DNA from: Streptomyces sp. NBC_00273
Lineage (GTDB): Bacteria; Actinomycetota; Actinomycetes; Streptomycetales; Streptomycetaceae
NCBI RefSeq assembly: GCF_036178145.1
Contig: NZ_CP108067.1
Coordinates: forward strand, 2,108,001-2,172,000
Length of the DNA stretch: 64,000 nt
Direction of reading: 5' to 3'
Part shown: positions 35,377-43,467 of the stretch, piece by piece
Layout: each line of letters starts with the position of its first letter
Position numbering within the stretch: position 1 is the stretch's first letter
Program-made: the position numbers and the translations under genes
Notes under the pieces: model-generated
Told to the model about the DNA's origin: nothing
The model's input: only the letters and a program-made list of their open reading frames with translations
Databases searched by the model: none

Positions 35377-36168
35377 ATGAACCCGGTCCGCTGTCTCCGC
35401 GCCCTCCGGGCTGCGATGTTCGCAGCCCTCTGTGTGCTGCTCGCGGCGACCGGACACCTGCTCATGTCGGGTGCGGCCGTGCCCTGGTGGGCCCTGTCCG
35501 TCGCCTTCCCCGGCACGGCGGCGACGGCTTGGGCCCTCGCGGGACGTGAACGCGGGCTGCTCGCCGTGACGACGGCGGCCGTCGCCGTCCAGGCGGTGCT
35601 CCACACCGGATTCTCCCTGGCCCAGTCCCTCGTCGGGCCGGCCGCGCCGACCGGATCCGGGCAGATGTCGGTGATGCCGGCGATGTCGCCGATGGTGGGG
35701 ATGGTGCAGCCGACCGGCGCCGGGGTGCCGCACGCCCCGGCCCATCTGCACCACGCCATGCACGGGACGCCGGACGTCGCGTCCGCCGTGACCGGTGCGG
35801 CCGGTGCGGCCGGTGCGGCCGGTGCGGCCGGTGCGGCCGGTGCGGCCGGTGCAGCCGGCGGGTCGCTGCCGGGTGGTCTGCACGAGGCGGCCGCCATGTC
35901 TCCGTTCGGCATGCTGGCCGCACACCTGCTGGCCGCCGTGGTGTGCGGGCTGTGGCTCGCCCACGGCGAGCGGGCCGCCTTCCGCGTGGTGCGCGCCGTC
36001 GCCGGACGCTTCTGGACTCCGCTGCGCCTACTGCTCCGTACGGCGCTGCCCGCACACCTGCCGCCGGTCCGGATCCGCCGCCGGCGCCACCACCGCGCGC
36101 CGCGCCGGCTCTTCCTCGTCCACGCCATCACCTCACGGGGTCCGCCGGCGGGAACCGCTGTCCTCTGA
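35377..36168 (+). CDS. Met/His-rich membrane protein, possible copper binding
   Basis: This 264-residue protein has about four membrane helices. Between helices 3 and 4 there is a Met/His-rich loop: QMSVMPAMSPMVGMVQ, then HAPAHLHHAMHG (about residues 96-128), followed by an Ala/Gly repeat of seven GAA units. Met- and His-rich extracytoplasmic loops bind copper(I). The gene precedes an ECF sigma factor on the same strand, which may report on the metal or on envelope stress. AAGGAT precedes the ATG. The C-terminus is strongly basic (RRRRHH). Confidence 0.7.
   Translation: MNPVRCLRALRAAMFAALCVLLAATGHLLMSGAAVPWWALSVAFPGTAATAWALAGRERGLLAVTTAAVAVQAVLHTGFSLAQSLVGPAAPTGSGQMSVMPAMSPMVGMVQPTGAGVPHAPAHLHHAMHGTPDVASAVTGAAGAAGAAGAAGAAGAAGAAGGSLPGGLHEAAAMSPFGMLAAHLLAAVVCGLWLAHGERAAFRVVRAVAGRFWTPLRLLLRTALPAHLPPVRIRRRRHHRAPRRLFLVHAITSRGPPAGTAVL
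35792..35854 (+). repeat. 9-bp tandem repeat inside the Met/His-rich gene
   Basis: Six perfect copies of CCGGTGCGG (35792-35845) and one variant. They code for a Gly-Ala-Ala linker. Copy changes would keep frame, allowing length variation of the loop. Confidence 0.8.
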
Positions 36169-36317
36169 CAGCTGGTTCCCCGAGCCGCGCCCGCGACCGC
36201 TCTCGCACCCGTACACCGCGCCTCGGGCCCCGGCCGTGCCTTCCGGCCGGCCGCACCCCTCACCGGCCCCGCCGCTCGCGGCGCCGGACTCCCCTTGCCC
36301 GTAAGGACCTTGTGGCG

Positions 36318-37013
36318 ATGACTGCTGCCCTGACGACCCCTTCCTGTACCACCGGCGACCGGCCCGCCCGGCGCACCCCCGACTCCGACGCGGCGGTCAC
36401 CCGGCTGGCGCTGGACGCCCGCGACGGGGATCCCGTGAAGACCGACCGGTTCGTGCGCGCGCTCCACCGCGACGTCTGGCGCTACGTGGCCTACCTCAGC
36501 GCCGACACCCAGGCGGCCGACGACCTCACCCAGGACGTCTTCCTCCGTGCGCTGGCGAGCCTGCACCGGTTCGAGGGCCGTTCCTCCGCGCGCACGTGGC
36601 TGCTGTCCATAGCCCGCCGCACGGTCGTGGACAGCCTGCGGCACGCGGCCGCCCGGCCCAGACTCTCGGACCGCTGCGACTGGCAGGCGGCCGCGGAGCA
36701 GACCCAGACGTACGACGTACCGGGCTTCGAGGACGGCATCGCCCTGGCGGAACTGCTCGCCGTGATCCCGGCGGAGCGCCGGGAGGCCCTGGTCCTGACC
36801 CAGTTGCTGGGCCTGTCCTACGCCGAGGCGGCCACGGCCGTCGGCTGCCCGATCGGTACGGTCCGCTCCCGCGTCGCCCGCGCCCGTACCTCCCTGATCG
36901 CGCTCCTGACGGACACCCACGCGGCCGAACCGGCGCCGGAGCCGCAGGGGCCGACGCCGCGGCCCGACCGGGCCCCGGAGCGGATGCTGGCGGCGGCCGC
37001 AGCGCTCGCCTGA
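36318..37013 (+). CDS. ECF-family RNA polymerase sigma factor
   Basis: This 231-residue protein has region 2 (FVRALHRDVWRYVAYLSADTQAADDLTQDVFLRALASLHRFEGRSSARTWLLSIARRTVVDSLRH, about residues 45-110) and region 4 (IPAERREALVLTQLLGLSYAEAATAVGCPIGTVRSRVARARTSLIALL, about 150-197). No anti-sigma gene follows; the Met/His-rich membrane protein upstream is the only candidate partner in the window. The ATG at 36318 is used; a GTG at 36312 is closer to AAGGA and could be the real start. A strong hairpin comes 20 nt after the stop. Confidence 0.85.
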   Translation: MTAALTTPSCTTGDRPARRTPDSDAAVTRLALDARDGDPVKTDRFVRALHRDVWRYVAYLSADTQAADDLTQDVFLRALASLHRFEGRSSARTWLLSIARRTVVDSLRHAAARPRLSDRCDWQAAAEQTQTYDVPGFEDGIALAELLAVIPAERREALVLTQLLGLSYAEAATAVGCPIGTVRSRVARARTSLIALLTDTHAAEPAPEPQGPTPRPDRAPERMLAAAAALA

Positions 37014-37032
37014 TCCTGCGGACGGGCCGGCA

Positions 37033-37069
37033 GGAGGGCTGCGGGGAGCGTGTGCGCCCGCAGCCCTCC
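37033..37069. terminator. Perfect hairpin terminator after the ECF sigma gene
   Basis: Thirteen-nt arms (GGAGGGCTGCGGG and complement) and an 11-nt loop, 20 nt after the sigma stop. Confidence 0.7.
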
Positions 37070-37144
37070 CGCGTCGAACCTCCGGGCGGACGCTCCCCTC
37101 GAACCGGGATGCCGCTGCCGTGCGGCCTGCCGGCCGGCTCGGGA

Positions 37145-37778
37145 CCGGGCGGGGAGCGGGACCGGGACCCCTGGTCGACGTTCGCCCTGGAACCGGGTCG
37201 GAGATCCCGACGGTCCGGTGCTGGAGGAGGTGCTGCTCGTCCGCGACGAACAGGCCACCCTGGCGTGGGGGCCGGGGCGGACGGCGCGTACGGCGACCGG
37301 TGGGCCGCGGCGCGGCAGCGAGCCCGCCGCGGAGAGCCTTGCGCACCGTTCTCGCCCGGACACGCCGCCCGCGCGGACGGATCCGCGCGCGGCGGTCGCG
37401 TACGAGGCGATGAACTCCGTGCCCGAGAACTGGACCCCCTTCATCGCGGTCCACGCCGGCGGCGAGCGGGGGCGGTCGGTGCCGTTGCAGCGGGCCGCCG
37501 TGCCGCACCCGTCGACGGCCGGGCGGTGGAGCCCCGTACGGAGCCGTTGCAGCCGGGCCTGGACCCGGTGGCGCCGGACCGGCGGCGGGCCCGCTCCGTG
37601 AACGAGGAGGAGGTCCCGGGGGCCGGCTCCCGACTGGCGGTGGCCCACAACCGCACCCGTGGCCGGGACGGCCAGGCGGTCGTCTGGCTCAGCGCGCGCC
37701 GCGGCGCGGGGCACGGGGCGCGGGGAGGCCGCGAGCGGCCTGGCCTTCGACCACCTCGTGAACACCTCTGACGCCTGA
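37145..37778 (+). pseudogene. Frameshifted remnant of a larger conserved protein
   Basis: Coding-looking peptides continue across frames: VLEEVLLVRDEQATLAWG (near 37235) and YEAMNSVPENWTPFIAVH (near 37402) in one frame; EPLQPGLDPVAPDRRRARS and VNEEEVPGAGSRLAVAHN up to about 37710 in a second; ASGLAFDHLVNTSDA before TGA at 37776-37778 in a third. Conserved order with at least two frame changes is the pattern of a decayed gene rather than overlapping genes. Only the C-terminal part remains. The family was not named; it resembles a Streptomyces protein with a VPENW...NEEEVP...SGLAFD ending. Confidence 0.6.
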
Positions 37779-38064
37779 TCCGGGTCCCGTACCCCGGCCG
37801 GCGCGCACGCGGGCACGGCCGGACGGCACCCGGGCATGACGGGGTACGGCGGCGCCACCCGGGCGAACGTCCAGGCGCGCCGCAAGATATCAGCCTTCCG
37901 CAGAGTCGCCAGGATGTTTATCCGATGGTGATGTCCTACGGCCTCGACGCCGCGCCCGGCACTAGCGTCCCGTGACACCCCGGGAATGCGGGTGCGCTCC
38001 GCACTGCATGTGCGGCCCCTCCTGCCCCGCCACCCCCTCCCGGCCCTTGGAGCGAGGAGGCACA
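37779..38064. other. Intergenic region, 286 bp, probable promoter of the DUF4142-DUF1996 pair
   Basis: No gene is seen here. The A/T-richer stretch near 37885-37935 is the likely promoter. No repeat or palindrome stands out. Confidence 0.4.
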
Positions 38065-38757
38065 GTGCCGTCATTGCGGCGGAGATCCATCAGCAGCTTG
38101 TCGTTGGCCACGCGATACACGATCGGAAGCGGCCTGGTCATCACCGCCCTTGCGCTCACCCTGATCGCACTTCTCATACCCGTGGACAGTTTCGGTAGCC
38201 GACCCGCGGCCGCCGTGGCGGCGGGTCCGGCAGGTCCGACGGGCGCCGACGACGACGGCGGCGGAACGGTGAGCACGGCCTTCGGGCCGCTGACCGCCGC
38301 GGACCGTGACTTCATCCGCAAGGTCCGGCTCGCCGGGCTCTGGGAGCTACCCGCGGGCCGCCAGGCCCAGCAGCGCGGCTCCCGGCCCGCGATCAAGACG
38401 GCCGGGCAGCACCTCATCGACGGCCACACCGAACTGGACCGGCAGGTCATCCAGGTCGGCCAGGCCCTCGGTGTCGATCTGCCCAACCAGCCCTCCGCAC
38501 AGCAGCAGGACTGGCTGGGCCAGATGAACCGTGCACGCGGCGAGGAATACGAACGACTGTTCACTCAACTGCTGCGCGCAGCCCACGGAAAGGTGTTCGC
38601 CCTGGTGGCCCAGATCCGGGGACAGACCAAGAACTCAATGGTCCGGGCCCTCGCCACATCCGCCAACACCACGGTTCTGGACCACATCACGGTCCTCGAA
38701 GACACCGGACTCGTCGACTTCGACGCCCTTTCCAACAATGTCCAACCGACGAAGTGA
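38065..38757 (+). CDS. DUF4142 (DUF305/ferritin-like) secreted or membrane-anchored protein
   Basis: This 230-residue protein has one N-terminal membrane helix (about residues 20-40) and a DUF4142 helical bundle outside: LTAADRDFIRKVRLAGLWELPAGRQAQQRG, KTAGQHLIDGHTELDRQVIQVGQALGVDLP, and a closing ANTTVLDHITVLEDTGLVDFD. DUF4142 proteins are four-helix bundles of unknown role, often near cell-envelope genes. GTG at 38065 follows GAGGAGG. It is followed after 9 nt by the DUF1996 gene, so the two should act together. Confidence 0.82.
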   Translation: MPSLRRRSISSLSLATRYTIGSGLVITALALTLIALLIPVDSFGSRPAAAVAAGPAGPTGADDDGGGTVSTAFGPLTAADRDFIRKVRLAGLWELPAGRQAQQRGSRPAIKTAGQHLIDGHTELDRQVIQVGQALGVDLPNQPSAQQQDWLGQMNRARGEEYERLFTQLLRAAHGKVFALVAQIRGQTKNSMVRALATSANTTVLDHITVLEDTGLVDFDALSNNVQPTK

Positions 38758-38766
38758 AGTGATCGC

Positions 38767-40143
38767 ATGAGTAAAAAGGGCCACAAACGCGCACGCTTGT
38801 CGAACAAGGTCCTTGGCGTGATATCCGCGCTCGTACTCGGCGGTGGCGGAGTCGCCGTCGTCGCCGGGAACGCATCCGCCGGCCAGGACAAGGCGGGGGG
38901 GATGACGTCCACCATCGACTGCCCCGACGTGGGAGACAAACTCACCGCGGTCCCCGAAAAGGCCAAGCCCGAGGTCGACGCGAACCTCGCCAAGCTGGAC
39001 GACCAGGTCGCCGACGCCTACAAGCAGCTCGCCGCCGGAAAGGCGAAGGGCGATGCCGCCCTCCTCGGTGACCTGAAGCAGAAGCGGGACAAGACCATCG
39101 CGGGCGTGGCCGAAGCGATCGGCCGAGCCGGCGAACGTCCCAAGGACATCCAGGGTTTGGCCGCGTGCACGATGAAGCAGGCGGCCGCCGCGGATGACGG
39201 CGCGGCAGCAGCCGCGAGCAAGGGCGAACAGGGCGCGGCCGCCGTGGCCGCCGCGCAGAAGGGTGGTCCGGCGAAGAACGACTTCGTCAACATCACCAAG
39301 ATCAAGCCGAACGTGAAGAATCCCGCACAGGCAGGAAACGCCTCGAAGGGCTCCTTCACCTCGCAGTGCGGCCGCAACGAGAACGGCCACTTCAACCCCG
39401 ACAACGTCATCGTCGCCCCCGGCGTCTCCAACGGCGCCCACCACATGCACGACTACGTGGGCAACCTGACCGCCGACGCCTTCTCCACGAACAACAGCCT
39501 CGCCGCGTCCGGCACCACCTGCAGCAACGGGGACCAGTCCACGTACTACTGGCCCGTGCTGCGGTTGCGCGACGGCAAGGTGGAGAAGGACGCCAAGGCG
39601 CCCGGCGGCGGCCAGGACGGCAACGTCGGCACCATCCTCAAGCCGAAGCAGGTGTCGCTCACCTTCAAGGGCAGTCCGACCGACAAGGTGACGGCGATGC
39701 CCCGCTTCATGCGCGTCATCACCGGTGACGCCAAGGCCCTGACCAACGGCAACGCCAACGCCAACGCCTCCTGGAGCTGCACGGGATTCGAGAACCGTCA
39801 GCTGAAGGACAAGTACCCGGTCTGCCCGAAGGGCAGTGACGTGGTGCGCACCTTCAACTTCCAGAGTTGCTTTGACGGCAAGAACGTCGACAGCGCCAAC
39901 CACCGCACGCACGTGGCCTTCGCGGACAAGAACGGCAAGTGCCCGAACGGCTTCAAGGCCATGCCGCAGCTGGTGATGCGCCTCACCTACGGGGTGGCAC
40001 CGGGTGCCCGGTTCGCCGTGGACAGCTTCCCCGAGCAGCTCCACAAGCCGGTGACCGACCACGGCGACTTCATCAACGTGATGTCGACCGGCCTGATGAA
40101 CAAGGCCGTGAACTGCATCAACAACGGGCAGAACTGCCGCTGA
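38767..40143 (+). CDS. Secreted DUF1996 protein
   Basis: This 458-residue protein has a signal peptide (SNKVLGVISALVLGGGGVAVVAGNASA, cut near residue 38), a helical Ala/Lys-rich region (about 45-170) and a DUF1996 domain (about 185-455). The latter shows CGRNENGHFNPDNVIVAPGVSNGAHHMHDYVGN, STYYWPVLRLRDG, FNFQSCFDGKNVDSANHRTHVAF and QLVMRLTYG. The conserved His, Asp and Cys residues suggest a metal-dependent enzyme or a carbohydrate-binding surface, but no activity is known. It is separated from DUF4142 by 9 nt. A short hairpin follows the stop at once. Confidence 0.85.
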   Translation: MSKKGHKRARLSNKVLGVISALVLGGGGVAVVAGNASAGQDKAGGMTSTIDCPDVGDKLTAVPEKAKPEVDANLAKLDDQVADAYKQLAAGKAKGDAALLGDLKQKRDKTIAGVAEAIGRAGERPKDIQGLAACTMKQAAAADDGAAAAASKGEQGAAAVAAAQKGGPAKNDFVNITKIKPNVKNPAQAGNASKGSFTSQCGRNENGHFNPDNVIVAPGVSNGAHHMHDYVGNLTADAFSTNNSLAASGTTCSNGDQSTYYWPVLRLRDGKVEKDAKAPGGGQDGNVGTILKPKQVSLTFKGSPTDKVTAMPRFMRVITGDAKALTNGNANANASWSCTGFENRQLKDKYPVCPKGSDVVRTFNFQSCFDGKNVDSANHRTHVAFADKNGKCPNGFKAMPQLVMRLTYGVAPGARFAVDSFPEQLHKPVTDHGDFINVMSTGLMNKAVNCINNGQNCR

Positions 40144-40158
40144 CCCCCGCAGCGGGGG
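40144..40158. terminator. Short GC hairpin after DUF1996
   Basis: CCCCCGC-A-GCGGGGG starts directly after the stop codon, then a C-rich run. It is a likely first terminator; a larger one sits at 40642. Confidence 0.5.
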
Positions 40159-40641
40159 CTCCCCCCTCCACTCCCGGGCCGGACACCCCTCCTCTCCCCC
40201 AACCCCCGGTGTCCGGCCCGGGACAGGTGTTGGTCCGAAGCCGACTTCGGGCCAACACCGCTCGTATGTGTACGCCGCCGCCGAGTCCCGGCGGCGGCGT
40301 ACTGCGTTGCACGGGCTGCGGCGCGTTGGACCGGCCGGCCCGGTGGCGTACCGCAGGACACGGGCCCGGCCCGCCCGGGCGGCGTACCGCAGGACGGCAC
40401 GACCCGGGCCCGCGGCCCGTCCCGGACCCTGCAGCGCACGCACCGCACCGCACCGCAGTGCACTGCACTGCACTGCACTGCACTGCACTGCAGGAACACG
40501 ATCCAGCCCGGCCCGGCCCGGGTGGTGCACCGCACGAAACGGCCCGGGCACCCGGTGCACCGCAGGACGCACGGCCCCACCGACGAGCCCCGCCCGACGA
40601 CATGCGCACGACGAGGTACGCACGACGACGTACGCACGACA
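40159..40641. other. Intergenic repeat-rich region, 483 bp
   Basis: No gene is seen. Related blocks recur, for example GGCGTACCGCAGGAC twice, GTGCACCGCA twice and GTACGCACGAC twice. A pentamer array lies at 40441-40490. The region may be decayed tandem repeats or a template for a non-coding RNA. Confidence 0.5.
40441..40490. repeat. Pentanucleotide array (CACCG)3-CAGTG-(CACTG)6
   Basis: Ten adjacent 5-nt units, the last six identical. They lie between two terminators, outside any gene. Pentamer arrays are rare in GC-rich actinobacterial DNA. Confidence 0.85.
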
Positions 40642-40683
40642 CAGCCCGGCCCGGCCCCGTGAATACGGGACCGGGCCGGGCTG
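40642..40683. terminator. Strong bidirectional hairpin terminator
   Basis: Outer arms of 13 nt (CAGCCCGGCCCGG and complement) and an inner CCCGT/ACGGG stem with a GAAT loop, one C/A mismatch between. It sits 9 nt from the end of the leftward PucR-like gene and serves both directions. Confidence 0.75.
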
Positions 40684-40691
40684 CTTCGGGT

Positions 40692-42017
40692 CTAGAGGCC
40701 GTTTACGCGGGCCATCCGTCCGACGACCATGGGGGTGAAGTCTGCTTGGATCACGCGGGCGGCCCTGCGGCCGACCCGGGAGTGCTGACGCCGGACCTGG
40801 GCCATCAGTCGGCGGCTACGCAGGGCCATTTCCAGTTCGAAGCGGGTACGGGGGTCCCGCAGGCCGGTACCGAAGAGCTTCTCGAGCTGCCGCATGCGGT
40901 ACCGCACGGTCTGCGGGTGCACGCTCAGGGCCTTGGCGGCCTCGGGTGCCCCGCCGCCCTCCAGCCAGGCGAGCAGCGTCACCTCCAGCCGCTCGCTCTG
41001 CCGGGGGGTCAGATCGGCCAGCGGGCGCAGCCACCGGGCGGCCAGCGCGTGGGCCAGCGGCTCGTCCTGAAGGAGCAACAGGGTCGAGAGGTGGTCGTCG
41101 ACGAAGACGGGCCGGACCTCCGCTCCGGGGCGGGCGGGGGTCAGCGCGGCCAGGCGCAGCGCCCAGCGCAGTGAGGAGGCCGTGTCACGGAGCGGGACGG
41201 CGTGGCCCACGGCCGCGAACCGACCGCGCAGCAGGTTCTCCAGCGGGGCGCGGTTGTCCGGTTCGGTGCTGGGGACGAGCAGGCACGGACGGCCCGCGAA
41301 CATGCCGACGAGGGAGTGGTCCAGTACAGCCGCGAGTTGCTGGGTCTCGCCGGGGGTGGCTGGCACGATGGCCCGTACGGCGAGCGGGAGGGGCCAGCCG
41401 GCCGCCTCCGCGAGCTCGCTGAGGGACATGTCGGATGCGTCCCTGTCATCGGTGAGGGTCTTGAAGAGGTCGTGCCGCGCCCGGTCCATCCCGCGGACGC
41501 CTTCGTGCCGGGACTCGCGCCGGCTCGTGTGCCGGGCCTCGCGCAGGCCCTCGTTGCGTACTTCCCGGAGGCCTTCGCGACGGCCCTCGTTGCGCACCTC
41601 GTTGCGTACCTCTCGGAGGCCTTCGCGGCGGCCCTCGTGCGTGACCTCGCACTCGGCCCTGGCCGCGGTCCCGACCTCGATCCGGTGCTCGATCCCGTGC
41701 TCGACCTTGCTGTCGAACTGGCTCTCGACCTCGCTCTGGTTCTCGATCTCGTCCTCGCTCTGTTCATCGTGCTCTTCCGGTGCTTGTTCCCGGTGCTGAT
41801 CCTGGTAGCCGAGGACGGTGAGGAGAGCCTCTTCCACCCGCTGCCGGAACAACTCGTCATCGATGGCATCGTTGTCATCGATAAGTGCGGAAAATTCCGG
41901 AATTCCATGCAGAAGCTCCTCCACTATCTCGGCGGCCAGCGCAGGGAGTTCCTTGCGCAAGACGCGCGTCCACTCGCCACGGGGGCGGGACCAGATGCGG
42001 TTCAGAAGTTCACACAT
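40692..42017 (-). CDS. PucR/CdaR-type regulator with charged repeat insertion
   Basis: The 441-residue product has a C-terminal PucR-type HTH (TLLAWLEGGGAPEAAKALSVHPQTVRYRMRQLEKLFGTGLRDPRTRFELEMAL, about residues 350-405) and a central CdaR-like region. Between about residues 105 and 190 lies an unusual charged insert: an acidic EEHDEQSEDEIENQSEVE part, then repeated EGRREGLREVRNE units (DNA near 41530-41640 shows the tandem repeat). ACGAGGAAAACG precedes the ATG at 42017. It is divergent from the electron-transfer operon and is its most likely regulator; the signal is unknown. Confidence 0.78.
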   Translation of the reverse strand: MCELLNRIWSRPRGEWTRVLRKELPALAAEIVEELLHGIPEFSALIDDNDAIDDELFRQRVEEALLTVLGYQDQHREQAPEEHDEQSEDEIENQSEVESQFDSKVEHGIEHRIEVGTAARAECEVTHEGRREGLREVRNEVRNEGRREGLREVRNEGLREARHTSRRESRHEGVRGMDRARHDLFKTLTDDRDASDMSLSELAEAAGWPLPLAVRAIVPATPGETQQLAAVLDHSLVGMFAGRPCLLVPSTEPDNRAPLENLLRGRFAAVGHAVPLRDTASSLRWALRLAALTPARPGAEVRPVFVDDHLSTLLLLQDEPLAHALAARWLRPLADLTPRQSERLEVTLLAWLEGGGAPEAAKALSVHPQTVRYRMRQLEKLFGTGLRDPRTRFELEMALRSRRLMAQVRRQHSRVGRRAARVIQADFTPMVVGRMARVNGL

Positions 42018-42471
42018 CGTTTTCCTCGTTCGTGCCGGGGTGAGGCTTGTCCAGGGAAGAGCGACAAGCCCGCCGAGGTTGCTCCCCACGTCAACATCCT
42101 TGTCTGACGCGAGAGTTGCGGCCCTCGTACTCCCTCCTAGAGAGGTCCGACCACTTACGGTCCTGCGACTTTGCCGTTTTTTTGCCGTCGAGGACGCGTA
42201 GGTGGCGGGCGGCGCGGTGGCCTGTCGCAACCCCCGCTGGAGGGGAATCTTCCGGTGTTGTTCGATGCGCCGGAGACGCGGTGCGAGAAATTATCACGTT
42301 TCGATAAAACCTGTGGAGCTGCTGTGCAGCTCCACGATGCTGCTGCACTCCGGCCCCAAGTTCCCTCGGCCGGCGCGGAGTTTCACAGCGCTGCCGGGTA
42401 CGACGACAACGACCCCCGGGTACCGAGCGCCAGGTGGAGTGCTCGGATGCCCAGGCGCACAGGAGACCTGG
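42018..42471. other. Divergent promoter region, 454 bp, with a hairpin
   Basis: The spacer is A/T-richer near 42170-42310 (a run of T, then TTTCGATAAAAC). A perfect 9-bp hairpin GTGGAGCTG...CAGCTCCAC lies at 42313-42335. These are probable operator or leader elements of the electron-transfer operon. No gene is supported. Confidence 0.5.
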
Positions 42472-43467
42472 ATGCCCCTGCCCCAGCCTCAAATGCCCAG
42501 TTCACACAGGGCCCGCCGCAAGAACCGCCATGCCTCGGCTGCGGCTGCGGCCGCCGGACGGAGGGCCGTCCGACGGCCCTCCCTCCTTCCCAAGGAAGGC
42601 AGGCTGAGCCCCGGCGTGCTCTGCGCCGTCGGCGCGGCCATCGTGCTCGTCATCGTGGCTGCCCGCGCGGGCGCCTTCAGCCAGCTATTTGCCTTCCTCG
42701 ATTTCGGGGCGGGCGTGCTCTCGCTCGTCTCGCTCACCGCCACCGTCCTTTGGGGACTGGCCGCGACCGACCGGGCCGTCCTCGGTTCGGGACACCGGCT
42801 GCTCGCCCAGGGCGCGCACCGCGGCCTCGCCGTGTCAGGGCTCCTCTTCCTCGCCCTGCACATCTGGATCAAGGTCGCGGGACAGCGGACGACCGCGACT
42901 TCCGCGGCCGTGCCGTTCACGGACGCCACCCGGCCCGTCCTGGTCGGGCTCGGCAGCCTGGCCGGATACCTCTTCATTGCGGTGGCCATCTCCGGCGCGG
43001 TGCGCAGCGTGTTCAACACCAGGAGCGGCTCGGCGTGGTGGCGGGTCCTGCACTTCGGCGCCTATCCGGCCTGGGGTGCCTCACTGGTGCACGGTCTGAA
43101 GTCGGGCCGCGCGGCCGCCCCCTGGGTCACGTCCGCGTACGCGCTGGCCCTGCTCGGCATCGTGGGTGTGCTCGTGTTCCGGGTCAGGAGCCGGATGCGC
43201 GAAGCGGCCGTCTTCGTGCCGCCCACCCCCCAGCCCGTGGCGGAGGCGCCCGTCCAGGGCGGCGTGCCCCGACAGAGGCGCGGCTCGCGTCCTGCAGCGG
43301 CAGCCGTGACCGCGAACCAGGCCCAGCCGCCCCGGCCCGAGCGACCGGCCCTCAATGACCGACCGCCCCTGAGCAACCAACCCCCGCGCACCGCCGTCTA
43401 CGCGCCGAGCCGCGCCCGCGCAACAGCTGACGCCGAGACGCTCATCAGCCGGGACCAGTGGCTGTGA
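42472..43467 (+). CDS. Bis-haem transmembrane cytochrome/ferric-reductase-like protein
   Basis: The 331-residue product has an Arg-rich N-terminus, five or six membrane helices (about 48-270) and a long Pro/Arg-rich tail. Helices carry two His pairs with the spacing used for haem b: His116 and His130 (AHRGLAVSGLLFLALH), and His194 and His207 (LHFGAYPAWGASLVH). It should carry electrons across the membrane. The ATG at 42472 follows CAGGAGACC. Its stop overlaps the next gene's GTG as GTGA, so it is co-translated with the flavoprotein. Confidence 0.8.
   Translation: MPLPQPQMPSSHRARRKNRHASAAAAAAGRRAVRRPSLLPKEGRLSPGVLCAVGAAIVLVIVAARAGAFSQLFAFLDFGAGVLSLVSLTATVLWGLAATDRAVLGSGHRLLAQGAHRGLAVSGLLFLALHIWIKVAGQRTTATSAAVPFTDATRPVLVGLGSLAGYLFIAVAISGAVRSVFNTRSGSAWWRVLHFGAYPAWGASLVHGLKSGRAAAPWVTSAYALALLGIVGVLVFRVRSRMREAAVFVPPTPQPVAEAPVQGGVPRQRRGSRPAAAAVTANQAQPPRPERPALNDRPPLSNQPPRTAVYAPSRARATADAETLISRDQWL

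Noticed and set aside
37050..37601. An intact 183-aa gene
   Set aside because: Only its middle looks like a protein, and the homologous-looking sequence continues in other frames; a pseudogene explains this better.
40159..40641. Long ORFs over the repeat-rich intergenic region
   Set aside because: They arise from the GC-rich repeats, show strong Arg/Pro/Ala bias in every frame and lack ribosome sites.
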